A stretch of 64,000 nucleotides of DNA from Haliclona indistincta (GCA_964017065.1 OZ024787.1:10892989-10956988); one strand, 5' to 3'. Shown: positions 12,649-23,292, counted from the stretch's first letter. Numbers and translations: made by a program. The notes: generated by a model not told the origin, from the sequence alone.

Positions 12649-13858
12649 AGGGAGGGAGGGAGGGAGGGAGGAGGGAGAGAGAGAGAGCGGGAGAGAGAGA
12701 CAAAACATAATTTCATAAAGTACAACACAATTTCACATTCATATTCTACAATCCAAAAGTGATACAGGCGTAGATAAAGTGCTAAGTGGTTCAAAGGCTG
12801 TGTTGAATATTATACCTATGCTTCATGTTAGCTCCATTAGACTGTCAAGATGCTAAAGAAAAATGTCGTGTGTCACTTTCATGCACTAATGTGCGAGTCT
12901 GTGCACTCTCTTTGTCTCTATTAACAAGATGGAGGATGATCAGAGACTGTACACCTTCTGCTTCACCATAGCCCGAAAAAAAAGAAAATCGCTGTACACA
13001 TGTACAAACTGGTTTTACATGCACTATGTGGGCTACAGGACTAGTAGATAACACCACAATAGACGGCACATGCTGAGTTACATTATCCATCATGATAGTG
13101 ACAGTCGTGTAGTCAAGTGAGGCACATGACCTCTAATGGATGCATCCCATAACAGCACTGGGTCCTTACTGACGTAGCTATGAGATGCAGACAAACCTGT
13201 GTTATAAACTCCATGAGGTCAGGGCAGTCATGCGGCCAGTCCACCTGTCCTATCAGTACGACCACCTGTATTAGCTTGTTCCCTACGAATGCTGGAAGCA
13301 CTGTGAATTGAGTAGCTAGGAACTCCATCAGGAACCGCCTGAGCTCGGCCCTCTCTCTGACATCCACTGACAACCACTTGCGGGTCACCGTGCTCTGGTG
13401 AAAGAGGAACGTGAAAATCATACTGATGTGACTTTAGTGGAAGGAAAACAATTTCCCGTGAATGGTTTAGAAAGACAATAACAAGCACATGATTCTATAC
13501 TCCCTTAATCATCGAGTCAGTAAGTGAGTGAGTGAATAAGCAAATGAGTGAGTGAGTGAATGAGTGTGTGAGTGAATGAGTAAGCGAATGAGTGAGTGAA
13601 AGAGTGAGTGAGTGTGCGTGAGTGAGTGAGTGAATGAGTGTGCGTGAGTGAATGAGTGTGTGAGTGAGTTAATGAGTGTGTCTGCGTGATGAGTAAAGGA
13701 ACAAGAGAGAAGCGAGTGTGAGGAAGGATGAGTATTTGAACCACCTCAAGGATATGAAGTGAGTACATCAGAATGTATTGGTTGGTTGTGTGCTGAAGAA
13801 AGTACACACAATATCTCCATACTCTATCCTGCTGCCCGAAAGAGTCCAGTAGTTTGTC

Positions 13859-13929
<71 letters not shown>

Positions 13930-14129
13930 CTTCAAACGACCAGCACCGGTGACTCACTGATCATCAATCTCTCTTCATTTGAACTCTCGGGGGAGTACAG
14001 TCGTCCCAGTAACTGCTCTAGCTCACTCAGTGACTGCGCCTCTGCCTAGTAACGACCACACACGTGGACGACGCCATTAAAGAAACCATTGATGAGCACT
14101 CGAGCGTAACAACACACAGTACTCACCAT
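3346..14129 (-). CDS. XPO6: Exportin-6, complete 22-exon gene
   Basis: Importin-beta-family export receptor; in animals XPO6 carries profilin-actin out of the nucleus with RanGTP. Exons by splice sites: 14127-14129, 13958-14045, 13745-13857, 13197-13394, 12031-12587, 11720-11968, 10782-10890, 10636-10728, 10492-10561, 10048-10207, 8500-8592, 7994-8369, 6070-6184, 5685-5840, 5145-5259, 4985-5044, 4462-4573, 4347-4414, 4207-4297, 4058-4156, 3775-4005, 3346-3450. They total 3261 nt (1086 aa plus stop), and every junction keeps frame. Recognisable blocks include LFSWIPLS, CVNELLVKNCVP, STVRPHFLL, AFGQSFLQSDI, the acidic DDDTVDDDDETEW and the C-terminal DLPSFVQNLYQF. Length is close to the ~1125 aa of the human protein. 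Oddly, coding exon 1 holds only the ATG, spliced at a GTGAGT donor. It is a single-copy housekeeping gene embedded among receptors. Confidence 0.95.
4577..4944. repeat. GA-rich (GGGA/GA) microsatellite in an XPO6 intron
   Basis: About 370 bp of almost pure purine on the plus strand, so polypyrimidine in the XPO6 transcript. It begins 2-3 bases from the acceptor of the exon ending at 4573 and fills nearly the whole intron. Long open frames here in several phases are low-complexity artefacts. Confidence 0.95.
8961..9239. mobile_element. Short inverted-repeat element in an XPO6 intron
   Basis: The 18-bp termini GTCTGTGGCTGCTATCTC and its exact reverse complement bracket about 280 bp in the largest XPO6 intron (8593-10047). 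No transposase frame and no clear target-site duplication are seen. It is probably a MITE. Confidence 0.6.
9908..9968. repeat. Near-perfect ~60-bp palindrome
   Basis: The CATAGACTCTAACCGCGAA arm is matched in reverse by the arm ending GAGTCTATG, with a short centre. It lies inside an XPO6 intron. It could be a hairpin-forming MITE remnant. Confidence 0.6.
10211..10470. repeat. GA-rich microsatellite in an XPO6 intron
   Basis: Purine-rich GGGA/GA repeats directly upstream (in the transcript) of the acceptor at 10208-10209, ending in a GAGT-repeat segment. In the XPO6 RNA it reads as an extended polypyrimidine tract. Confidence 0.9.
12594..12702. repeat. GA/GGGA microsatellite in an XPO6 intron
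   Basis: (GA)n followed by (GGGA)n, beginning a few bases from the acceptor of the large XPO6 exon 12031-12587. It has the same orientation as the other intronic purine tracts. Confidence 0.9.
13516..13690. repeat. GAGT-type tetranucleotide repeat
   Basis: Imperfect GTGA/GAGT units with interspersed AATG fill most of the XPO6 intron 13395-13744. The serine/threonine/histidine frames it generates are not genes. Confidence 0.85.
13862..13927. repeat. (GA)33 dinucleotide repeat
   Basis: An uninterrupted GA array adjoining the acceptor of the XPO6 exon 13745-13857. On the transcribed strand it is (CT)n running into ATCAG, a textbook polypyrimidine position. Confidence 0.95.
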
Positions 14130-14523
14130 CTTTTACTGCCTAGCTTGTCCCGTGTTCGTTTGGCGGCTCTAAATCTTTGCCACAGTGGGCTAGTGGGGAA
14201 GAGAAGACGCACTAAGGGAGCTTACATCACAACTGAGCGAGACTGAGTTCAGAATGAATTTGGGCGTGGTCGTCACGCCCATCAAAATCAGCTGCGCTTG
14301 CGCATGTTCAACATCAATGTACGTACAGTATTTTACTACATGTACATAATAAATTATGCTAGCTCTTTTGCAAACAATATTCCCATTGCATGCTATCTTC
14401 ATACTATAGCCGCTTTCAAATATCAACAGTAAAGACAGATGCGTCAAAATGTCACATACAATAAAGATTATTAACAGTACACTGTCTGTTTTCAAGTGCA
14501 AATTCACTGATCCGTGTAAACCA

Positions 14524-15104
14524 TTAGTATTCCATCTGGTCATATACACGATCATCAAAATTAGGCTCCATTTCCATGTAGCTTTCTTTGTCGTCCTCTG
14601 GTTGTGCTTCGACAGCTGGCAGCGCATCAAGCTGCGAACGTCTAGGCTTCAATACAGGTCGACTAGGAGGACTCGTGCTTTTAGAGGTCTTGATTCTGAT
14701 GTACAATAGACGAAAGAAAATCACAGAGAGAATCGTGACCGGCAAGATCAAAATCACAACTGTCCATACGAAAAGTACTGGTATGCCTATCCATAGCTCA
14801 AGATTCACTACAAGAAAATGATACATGCGATTATAGATCAGACTTGTCAGTAATAAACTAAATGCACTGACCCTTTGATGTTACATTGACGTTAAAGTTT
14901 GACATATCAGTCGGTTCACCACTGCTTTCTGACACTGTATTAACGGCACGAATGAAACTCAAGTAAGGAACACTTCAATTGAAGTATTGGTAAACATGTA
15001 AGCATTCAATATCCTAGCTGTGGTTAACCTTCATTGGACAAGCTTTCTACAGTCCAAATAATCAGGAGTAAAAGACTTCTTCCTACTAGCAGTTGTAACT
15101 TCAT
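14524..15104 (-). CDS. Short single-pass membrane protein with two YxxM motifs
   Basis: Exons 15029-15104, 14872-14934 and 14524-14807 (all phase 1) sum to 423 nt, 140 aa. A leader starting MKLQLL is followed by only about 30 extracellular residues with an NVT sequon, a transmembrane segment (TVVILILPVTILSVIFF) and a 60-residue tail. The tail holds YMEM and YDQM, the YxxM pattern bound by the SH2 domains of PI3-kinase p85 in adaptors such as DAP10. Paralogues lie at 21627-22253 and 34591-35189. The shape resembles a signalling adaptor, but the helix has no acidic residue for pairing with a receptor, so that role is only a guess. The first donor (GTTAAC) is weak. Confidence 0.8.
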
Positions 15105-16181
15105 CTCTTGCAGTGCTGCTCAGCTCAATACAAAGTTAACTTATGATGGGATCAGACAGCTCGGTGCCGAGTAGCTTACTTGATTCTGAAGTCATGCATG
15201 CACTAGCCAGCACTAGCTATAGTATTTATGTGGGAGTACCAATGACTGTAATAGTATCGAGTGTAGTTGCTTACATAAATAAACTTAGTCATTCATGCGT
15301 GCTATTATTGTTTTGACCAATTGAACTTACTGTGGAACCTCTCTAAAGCGGACACCCTTGGTACCACAAAAAATGTCCCCTGTACCTCAAAATGTACAAT
15401 TACAAATTACTTTGTTTGTTGATTTGTGACTGATGTACATAGCATAACTTTATGCTATAGGAGCATTATAATAACAGATGTTATAATAGTGGTCAAGAAT
15501 AGAAGCCTACCTAGTGGTGATGTTGCAAATACAATAGACTCCCGACTGCTGACTGGTATGTACATTGGTCGAACTGATTGCATGCAGCTACCACATCTCT
15601 CACTTCGCTGACTTTGGTAGCTTCATGCAGTTGTAAAGCATTTTGTGTCCAAGTAGGCAGCCACACCTGTTAAACTCCAGACAGCTTCTCGAAATGAGGT
15701 TAGTCTTGGTATCACCTGCACCTCATCTTCCTCATTATCCTAGTCATTATCTCAAGTTTTTGTACTTCTATCTTTTTCTACTTGAGCAGGCACACAACTA
15801 ATAGATGCTTATAGCATAAACAACACGAGTAAAGTAGGTGTGGTTTCTGGCTTATCTTTCCTGCATGGATACTTTGCTATACTACATGTAGTTCTGCTGC
15901 ATATTGATATTGATTAAAACTTTCCATTTTTGTGATTATTTATAGCATCGTACAACAAATTACGTAAGCACCTTCATAATTGTATTGTACAGTGATTATA
16001 AAATCACTGCCATGATTTTTTTGACTAAGAACTGCCAGGTTACATACAATAGAAAAAAATTCAAAAAATGCTAATACTTTGTTATGAAGACATGAAAGAA
16101 ATTTAATTGTGGCTGTGCAAAATTAATTATGTTGATAAATAAGACAAATATCATGAGTCAACATTATGATACATGTAGTAT
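15105..16181. other. Intergenic stretch
   Basis: AT-rich sequence between the short receptor start and the end of the next receptor. I see no convincing exon, RNA gene or terminal inverted repeat. The first 200 bp should include the short receptor's promoter. Confidence 0.4.
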
Positions 16182-17492
16182 TTAAATCCTTACTCCATAG
16201 GCAACATTCTGTTGTACAAAAATATCTTGAGTTGCTGTATCTGACATCTGTTCACTGCAAGCTGCAGTGATGGAGAGCAGTGAGGATGACGATTGATTCT
16301 GCTCAATGGTATGTATCATTTCATTTTCATTCAAATCATGATTTGAAAAAGTTAGCGTGTCATAGGCAATAACTGTAGTTGATCTCGATTGATCATGAAT
16401 CACAGAATCATTGATATAATTGGTTGGTAATGTAGTAGCTGATCGAACTGACAATAGTACATCATACTCCACTGGCTCTATATTCAAAGATGGAGCCACA
16501 CTGGGTGAAGCAGCAGTTTTTCGTCTTTGAATAGATTGCCTTAAAAATACCATTGGTATGATAACAATCAGAGTCAATACGAACAATAAAATAACCACTC
16601 CAATCGGTAGCAAGATGATAAAGATGTCTGTTGAATTTGTTTTCACAGCAGGAGTTGGTGAAATAGATGACTGAGGCACCACAGCTGTAGAAGATGAAAT
16701 AGGCTTTGGGGTAACAGGCTTGCTGGGAGTCATTGGATTTGCTGTGGGACTTGATAATGAGCAAATTAGCGGGTTAAAACTTTTGTGGATTGAAAAGCAG
16801 TCATTGTACAGGTACTGATGCAAGTTGAGGTAGTGTGACTAACCACAGAATTTCCATGAGACCAGTGGATTTATTCCACGTAGCACACCAGTATTAGGGT
16901 CTGATAGAGAGAGAGTACAAGCCTGGTTGCCCATATCTTGCCAGTAGTACACATCCACTTCATTTTCTGCTGTGGTAGTGTTAGAATAACGTAGTCCAAA
17001 GCTGGGGTCTGTGATGTTCCTCAGACGAATCCCAATGATATATCCCGTGTTTATTGGAATTCAAAGTGATTCTGTGAATCTACTAACATCAAGACTGACA
17101 AGGTTCCCTGTCTGCTCTTTATAGGGATTGATTGTGTTGCCATACACTAGGTCATATGCATCATCCGTCTTTGAGCTTGGTCGGAATATTTGGAACTCAA
17201 TAGCAGAGCTACTAACTTGACCCTGCACGATAGCCTGCCACTGAGAAATGAATCCATTGGTGTTCAATTTCCACGCTGGTATCAGCAGTTGTAAATCTCC
17301 ACTGAGCACATGGGTACCCACAGTGCTGGAAAAAGTCTTGGCAGTCTGACTAACGCACATCTAACCATAGCCTGCATTTATTGTAGCAATGATTCAAGTA
17401 TCACATGAGATAATTATGCTAAACTCACTTTGTTCTGTGCTCCATGATAGCAGTACAATGACAGTAGCCGCAGTAAATTGAATAGAATACAT
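16182..17492 (-). pseudogene. Long receptor with two ITIM-like motifs; ectodomain carries in-frame stops
   Basis: The signal exon 17429-17492 (leader MYSIQFTAATVIVLLSW, GTGAGT donor, phase 1) is intact. The ectodomain exon (about 16850-17385) has the family motifs LQLLIPAWKL, YDLVYGN, YIIGIRLRN and VDVYYWQ, but an in-frame TGA at 17061-17063 falls where paralogues read PPEIP. A TAG also lies near its start if the standard phase-1 acceptor is used. The last exon (16182 to about 16820) is open: Pro/Ser/Thr stalk, transmembrane helix, and a tail with VEYDVL and IAYDTL, both fitting the ITIM pattern, and NVAYGVRI at the C-terminus. Splicing between ectodomain and stalk is out of phase with its paralogues. 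Probably a recent pseudogene or a defective allele. Confidence 0.7.
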
Positions 17493-18130
17493 AATTTGGT
17501 ATTGTACTCCTTTTTTACATCAAGAATAGCTTATGTATAAATCTGAGTGTCTGGGTCTCAAGTAACAAGAGCACAGGATAACAGAATGTGTGAACTATGT
17601 TAAATCATAGCTCTAATGAAAGAAGTTGAGGTGAGAATAATTATGCGTCACACATAATTTACGGAACTACTACTTGTAATACATTGTTGGGGATATTCAG
17701 TAGGTGTACTTCCTGTATGACTTATGAGTTTAATACTATGAGGTTTCAAATCAACAGTGGTTTTTGGAATTGGGGATCGAGTCAAGGACTCGCTGCTACA
17801 TGTAGCTCTCCAATTTTCCCCCAAAAAAGTTTGTCAGTCTTTCTCAAAATCTCATTCAAGTTTGAAGCATTATTATATCTCACAGACTTCACTGTAATAC
17901 TAAAACAGTAGAACCATTAGAATATTTGTTCCATCTCATGGAATTCACTATCAAAAATTTGTGTTTTCTCTTCAAAATAATAACACAAGCATTCAAATAG
18001 ATAATTATCTTTCTTTTTCATATCAAACTTTAATCTACAGTTACGCATTGTGACTTGATAAACTACCACAGTCAGCGCTATAACAGCAAAAGTGTTCATA
18101 ACATAAATTCAACTCTTGTGGTGCTTTTTA

Positions 18131-18225
18131 TTATCATTGCCGATAGGCAATGATATGTAGGGATGACCACGAATTAAGATGGCGGCTACTCATGTGTGAA
18201 AATGAGTTTTCGCACATATCTCTAC
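18131..18225. repeat. Repeat end shared with 24133-24215
   Basis: A segment beginning with a short palindrome (TTGCCGATAGGCAA) and continuing through TGATATGTAGGGATGAC is repeated near 24133-24215 with few changes. It flanks the giant TTC array, so the array may have grown inside a transposable element. The element type is unknown. Confidence 0.5.
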
Positions 18226-18493
18226 TATTATACATCTATACTGCATTTTAACTATCTCTGAGTGACTCTGAAGTGTAAGCGCTTGTAGGACGTCTATGAA
18301 AGTCGCCGGGACTGCTTGTTTGACGACGAAAATCAAGACAGAGAGCATTTGCAGATCTTCGCTGTTATAGCGTTTCTCGAGATTCTAGACATCTAGGATT
18401 GATCAGGCGATTGTTTTGAGCAAGAAAATACCTTTGGCGAAGCTGGCAGACGTTTCTAAAGTGGTAAACTGAAATCGCCGCCCACGCGAATTG

Positions 18494-19102
18494 TTCTTCT
18501 TCTTCTTCTTCTTCTTCTTCTTCTTCTTCTTCTTCTTCTTCTTCTTCTTCTTCTTCTTCTTCTTCTTCTTCTTCTTCTTCTTCTTCTTCTTCTTCTTCTT
18601 CTTCTTCTTCTTCTTCTTCTTCTTCTTCTTCTTCTTCTTCTTCTTCTTCTTCTTCTTCTTTCTTCTTCTTCTTCTTCTTCTTCTTCTTCTTCTTCTTCTT
18701 CTTCTTCTTCTTCTTCTTCTTCTTCTTCTTCTTCTTCTTCTTCTTCTTCTTCTTCTTCTTCTTCTTCTTCTTCTTCTTCTTCTTCTTCTTCTTCTTCTTC
18801 TTCTTCTTCTTCTTCTTCTTCTTCTTCTTCTTCTTCTTCTTCTTCTTCTTCTTCTTCTTCTTCTTCTTCTTCTTCTTCTTCTTCTCTTCTTCTTCTTCTT
18901 CTTCTTCTTCTTCTTCTTCTTCTTCTTCTTCTTCTTCTTCTTCTTCTTCTTCTTCTTCTTCTTCTTCTTCTTCTTCTTCTTCTTCTTCTTCTTCTTCTTC
19001 TTCTTCTTCTTCTTCTTCTTCTTCTTCTTCTTCTTCTTCTTCTTCTTCTTCTTCTTCTTCTTCTTCCTTCTTCTTCTTCTTCTTCTTCTTCTTCTTCTTC
19101 TT

Positions 19103-19133
<31 letters not shown>

Positions 19134-20012
19134 TTCTTCTTCTTCTTCTTCTTCTTCTTCTTCTTCTTCTTCTTCTTCTTCTCTTCTTCTTCTTCTTCTT
19201 CTTCTTCTTCTTCTTCTTCTTCTTCTTCTTCTTCTTCTTCTTCTTCTTTCTTCTTCTTCTTCTTCTTCTTCTTCTTCTTCTTCTTCTTCTTCTTCTTCTT
19301 CTTCTTCTTCTTCTTCTTCTTCTTCTTCTTCTTCTCTTCTTCTTCTTCTTCTTCTTCTTCTTCTTCTTCTTCTTCTTCTTCTTCTTCTTCTTCTTCTTCT
19401 TCTTCTTCTTCTTCTTCTTCTTCTTCTTCTCTTTCTTCTTCTTCTTCTTCTTCTTCTTCTTCTTCTTCTTCTTCTTCTTCTTCTTCTTCTTCTTCTTCTT
19501 CTTCTTCTTCTTCTTCTTCTTCTTCTTCTTCTTCTTCTTCTTCTTCTTCTTCTTCTTCTTCTTCTTCTTCTTCTTCTTCTTCTTCTTCTTCTTCTTCTTC
19601 TTCTTCTTCTTCTTCTTCTTCTTCTTCTTCTTCTTCTTCTTCCTTCTCTTCTTCTTCTTCTTCTTCTTCTTCTTCTTCTTCTTCTTCTTCTTCTTCTTCT
19701 TCTTCTTCTTCTTCTTCTTCTTCTTCTTCTTCTTCTTCTTCTTCTTCTTCTTCTTCTTCTTCTTCTTCTTCTTCTTCTTCTTCTTCTTCTCTTCTTCTTC
19801 TTCTTCTTCTTCTTCTTCTTCTTCTTCTTCTTCTTCTTCTTCTTCTTCTTCTTCTTCTTCTTCTTCTTCTTCTTCTTCTCTTCTTCTTCTTCTTCTTCTT
19901 CTTCTTCTTCTTCTTCTTCTTCTTCTTCTTCTTCTTCTTCTTCTTCTTCTTCTTCTTCTTCTTCTTCTTCTTCTTCTTCTTCTTCTTCTTCTTCTTCTTC
20001 TTCTTCTTCTTT
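18494..20012. repeat. Giant TTC/GAA trinucleotide array (~1.5 kb)
   Basis: About 505 TTC units on the plus strand (GAA on the minus), broken by roughly a dozen single-base slips (TTTC, CTC, TTAT, TCCT types). Poly-Phe, poly-Leu and poly-Lys/Glu frames of up to 605 codons arise only from the repeat. Pure GAA/TTC tracts of this length are known to form triplex DNA and to silence nearby genes, as in Friedreich ataxia. Its true length is uncertain in any assembly. Confidence 0.97.
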
Positions 20013-20693
20013 GACAAGCATAGCGCTGTCATGAGTGAACGAATCACTACCAAACCTGCACCATCGCATGTGTATATATCAGGGTTAGTGCACTTACTTC
20101 TTAGATAGGCATCAAACACTACCAGAAGCGAGTAATCCTTGAAAAACATGGTTTTTGGACCGTTTTGGACTAGCGACTTCATTAATTAACCCTCTTGTCG
20201 CTGCTTATCATTAACTCCGCCCACATCGGTTTTGCAGCTATCTCGCTACTGCGTTTTGTCTCTGCTCTGGACGCTTCAGCGCGCAAGCCAGAGGTATGAA
20301 AATGTGTCTAAACCAGTACTATACCCTAAATAACACTGATCTGTTCGTTAACGCTTCAGATGGCGGGTTAAAGCTGACTTACACAGACGTGAACAACTTG
20401 CGGTGTCTAGCCTGCTTACCGGCAGCAAGATTCTACGCACAGTAAGGTTCCTACACTACGCAGCGTAAGTTGCAAAGGACTAGAAGCCTCTGTGAGTGTG
20501 ATATTGACTTCAACAAGATTCTACTAGGCGTGCTCCTACTATTTAGGCTCGCAGCATCGATGAATTGTCAGTGCTAGTCTCTTCTTCATCCATTACAATA
20601 CTAACAAGTATCATGTTGTCAAATCATACCTGGACTTGACATTATGCTGTCTGCGTCCTCAACCTTTAACTATTTTAAACCTTTCAATGAATG
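20013..20693. other. Unassigned sequence left of the gap
   Basis: Unique-looking sequence between the TTC array and the N run. No exon of the receptor families or other gene is recognised. Confidence 0.4.
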
Positions 20694-20893
20694 NNNNNNN
20701 NNNNNNNNNNNNNNNNNNNNNNNNNNNNNNNNNNNNNNNNNNNNNNNNNNNNNNNNNNNNNNNNNNNNNNNNNNNNNNNNNNNNNNNNNNNNNNNNNNNN
20801 NNNNNNNNNNNNNNNNNNNNNNNNNNNNNNNNNNNNNNNNNNNNNNNNNNNNNNNNNNNNNNNNNNNNNNNNNNNNNNNNNNNNNNNNNNNNN
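20694..20893. other. Assembly gap (200 N)
   Basis: Exactly 200 N, probably a placeholder of unknown true size. Frames translating through it are meaningless. Confidence 0.98.
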
Positions 20894-20936
20894 GTATGAT
20901 TAGTAGCAGTATGACAACTGTAGCAGCAGTATTCAT
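20894..20936 (-). CDS. Possible receptor signal-peptide exon cut by the gap
   Basis: On the minus strand a frame MNTAATVVILLLII runs from 20936 straight into the gap. It resembles the leaders MNFITSIFLILFVII and MNFIAATILTVLVII of intact long receptors. If real, the rest of that gene lies in the unsequenced gap. Confidence 0.4.
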
Positions 20937-21289
20937 ACACATCATTGTGAGTATAGTTCCTTCAGCTTTAGCTTTGAATCCAATAAACAGCTGCTCTGCA
21001 TGTGTCTGGTGACTGAGGTGGAAGACTCACTTAAATAGCAAGCTGATGGGATGTGTTTTCAAACACAGGCGTGTGTTGGAATGTGAACTATTAGCAATGC
21101 TATTGTCTTCTGTTGATGATCTATATGGAAATTGAAAATTGTTCTACGGAAGATAAAATCGCCATAAAATTAATTAAACAAACAGGAAAGGCTTAGTATA
21201 TGGTAAACAGGATATTGGCTATCATTGGTAGGCAGGTTTTATGTAATAATGTGAGACCACAGAAGTCCTTAACTTGTGTTTACTGTTAC

Positions 21290-21560
21290 TATTGTTGGTT
21301 GCTAGACACCATTTTAGTCAAACTGGTACATTATTGTGGTACAGATTTAGTTACTTGATTTCTTAGTAAGTGTCGTTACTAGGTGCATTGTGGTCCAATA
21401 AATGCAAGAGTTGTAGTTGACAAGAAATTAAATAGTAAAATGATGACGTTATTGTAGCTACATGCAATATAATAACAAACGGCTGATACACGTGTACAGT
21501 CATGATCATGTTCGACACCTCATTCATGCAAGTAAAATAAAGATGGAGTCGTAAATTCCA
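21290..21560. repeat. Segmental duplication shared with 29985-30300
   Basis: The run from GCTAGACACCATTTTAG onward recurs at 29990 in the same order and orientation, each copy next to a short receptor. Together with 22430-22640 (matching 32890-33440) and 24470-25020 (matching 33480-34100), it shows a multi-kilobase tandem duplication. Confidence 0.7.
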
Positions 21561-21626
21561 TTATTCGTAAATGATTTCAAATTGTAATATATACTATTGG
21601 TGTGTATAAGTTGATGATATCAAAAT

Positions 21627-22253
21627 TTACACATATAAATCGTCATCATTGTCTGGCAACACTTGTAAATAGTTGATGTCATTGTCAGTTCTTGTTACAG
21701 AAAGCTCAAGAAGTGCCTGTGGTTGAGCATTGGCAGCAGGAAGGACAACTCTAGCTTGAGTTACTGGCGGCACACATGTATTTCTGATTTTTCTAGCTCT
21801 CGTCAATCTGATATACAATAATCGGAAAAAAATCACCAAAAGTATTGTCACTGGTAGTATTAAGATCAAAACAGTCCACAAGAATAGGAGTAATATGCCT
21901 ACCTCAAGGGACAGCTTGAAATTGCCTTGAAATGAGAAATAATTATGAGTTTAATATAGTATTTTATGTAACTTTACTAAACTTTACCTGATCTTGTGTT
22001 ATAATTTGGCACCTCTGTAGTTGGCTTAGTGAGCGTTTCTATGATGGAAAAAGTAATTTAGGTATAAGTACTTTGTAACATGCCTGACTGTGCTTTACTG
22101 ATAACTACGTACATCAAAAGTGCCATGAGACTATTTAGCACTTTTCCTGCGGACTAGGAATTCTCATAGCTGCCCATACTTACCTTCATTAGAAGTTAGG
22201 CCTTCAGTAGCACAAACAATCAGTAGCAGAAGACTTGTGTACTGCAGTTTCAT
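21627..22253 (-). CDS. Short single-pass membrane protein with ITIM-like tail
   Basis: Exons 22184-22253, 21988-22038 and 21627-21925 (phase-1 joins) sum to 420 nt, 139 aa. Leader MKLQYTSLLLLIVC; about 30 extracellular residues; transmembrane segment WTVLILILPVTILLVIFF; basic stop-transfer; tail ending with INYLQV (I-x-Y-x-x-V, an ITIM fit) and DDDLYV. The middle exon is only 51 nt. It is closely related to 34591-35189 and to the broken copy at 30363-31534, and lacks the YxxM of the paralogue at 14524. The ligand is unknown; the short extracellular part suggests an adaptor or a stub receptor. Confidence 0.8.
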
Positions 22254-22680
22254 TTTTGGCAGCGGATACAAGGTTCTGTTTTGGATTTCTGTTGGCTTGT
22301 GTTATAAGGTGAATTGTTGTTGATTTCACAGTCCAAAGTTTACTGTGTCAGAACATAGTGCATCTAACACTACATAGAAACCCTTCATCAACATCATGGT
22401 GACCATAATGCATGCATGACCACTAGGGAAATACATACCTATAATAACCACAAGGTTGACAGATACAGAACACAATAAATTTAGTTAACAAATTACATTA
22501 TTATGTACCTATACCTGTGGCATTGTGATGATTCTAGCAGGTTTACTACTAACTTTCGTATTGTTCTGGCTATTATAGTGAGGTGTGCATCAACCATTAA
22601 ATTTAAAGCGACTGCTAGCTATCTGTATTCTGTAAAGCTATAGCTTAGCAGATTATTTGCGCACACACCTAGCTACATTC

Positions 22681-23292
22681 AAGGGCGTATAAAGAGAAGA
22701 GGGCATGCAACGCAATAGCATAGATTATATATGGCAATAGTACCCTCAAAACATCGAAATCTTCATAATGTTACTAAGAATAGCACTTTCCGTTATCAAT
22801 TATTGTATAGTATACGGAGGGTAAACGGAAACTGACGTCACTGCACAAAGAATGGCAGACCAGCGCACAATACCATGCTGCGCGCGCGGATCACATGCAG
22901 CCAAACCAGTCAAAGTGGAGAAAGACCGTGACTTCGCCTCTGTCCGATACTGCTCGTCGCCTGTTGCTGGTAAAATACTCTGCAGCCGATCAGAGCCTGG
23001 AAGCGCCAACGATAGACATCAGTTTCGTTTTACCTGCGTTGCGTTGCGTTATGCCAACGCCATCAGTGTTACGCGACATGGTTGGCAACCACCAGTATCC
23101 ACAACTTCGTGTCGATTGTAGATTTGTCAGCTAGTTTTCCATGGAGCTCGCCAGGACACGCCTAGACAAGTAAGCTGTATGACGCGGCCACGTATACCTT
23201 GCGTGATGTCACATCCGCGTGGGCGTAAAATCTAACGACTTGGATTTCGATGTTTGTATGCGTTGCATGCCCTCTTCTCTCTATACGCCCTT
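22681..23292. mobile_element. MULE-type MITE with 9-bp target duplication
   Basis: Long terminal inverted repeats (AAGGGCGTATAAAGAGAAGA and reverse) enclose 612 bp. The flanks carry a perfect 9-bp duplication GCTACATTC at 22672-22680 and 23293-23301. The duplicated locus near 33470 has the corresponding uninterrupted site. A 9-bp duplication with long inverted repeats is typical of Mutator-like elements. Internal frames do not resemble a transposase. Confidence 0.85.

Noticed and set aside
14524..15104. Direct homologue of DAP10/DAP12
   Set aside because: Only the layout and YxxM are shared; the acidic transmembrane residue and extracellular cysteines expected of those adaptors are absent.
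18365..20182. Frames of up to 605 codons (poly-Lys/Glu/Arg, poly-Phe/Leu/Ser)
   Set aside because: They are translations of the TTC/GAA array in all phases and carry no other sequence.
20636..21012. Frames spanning the gap
   Set aside because: Most of their length is N; only the leader-like piece at 20894-20936 is kept, with low confidence.
22800..23134. Overlapping frames in the MULE MITE
   Set aside because: Short, mutually overlapping on both strands, with no known motif.
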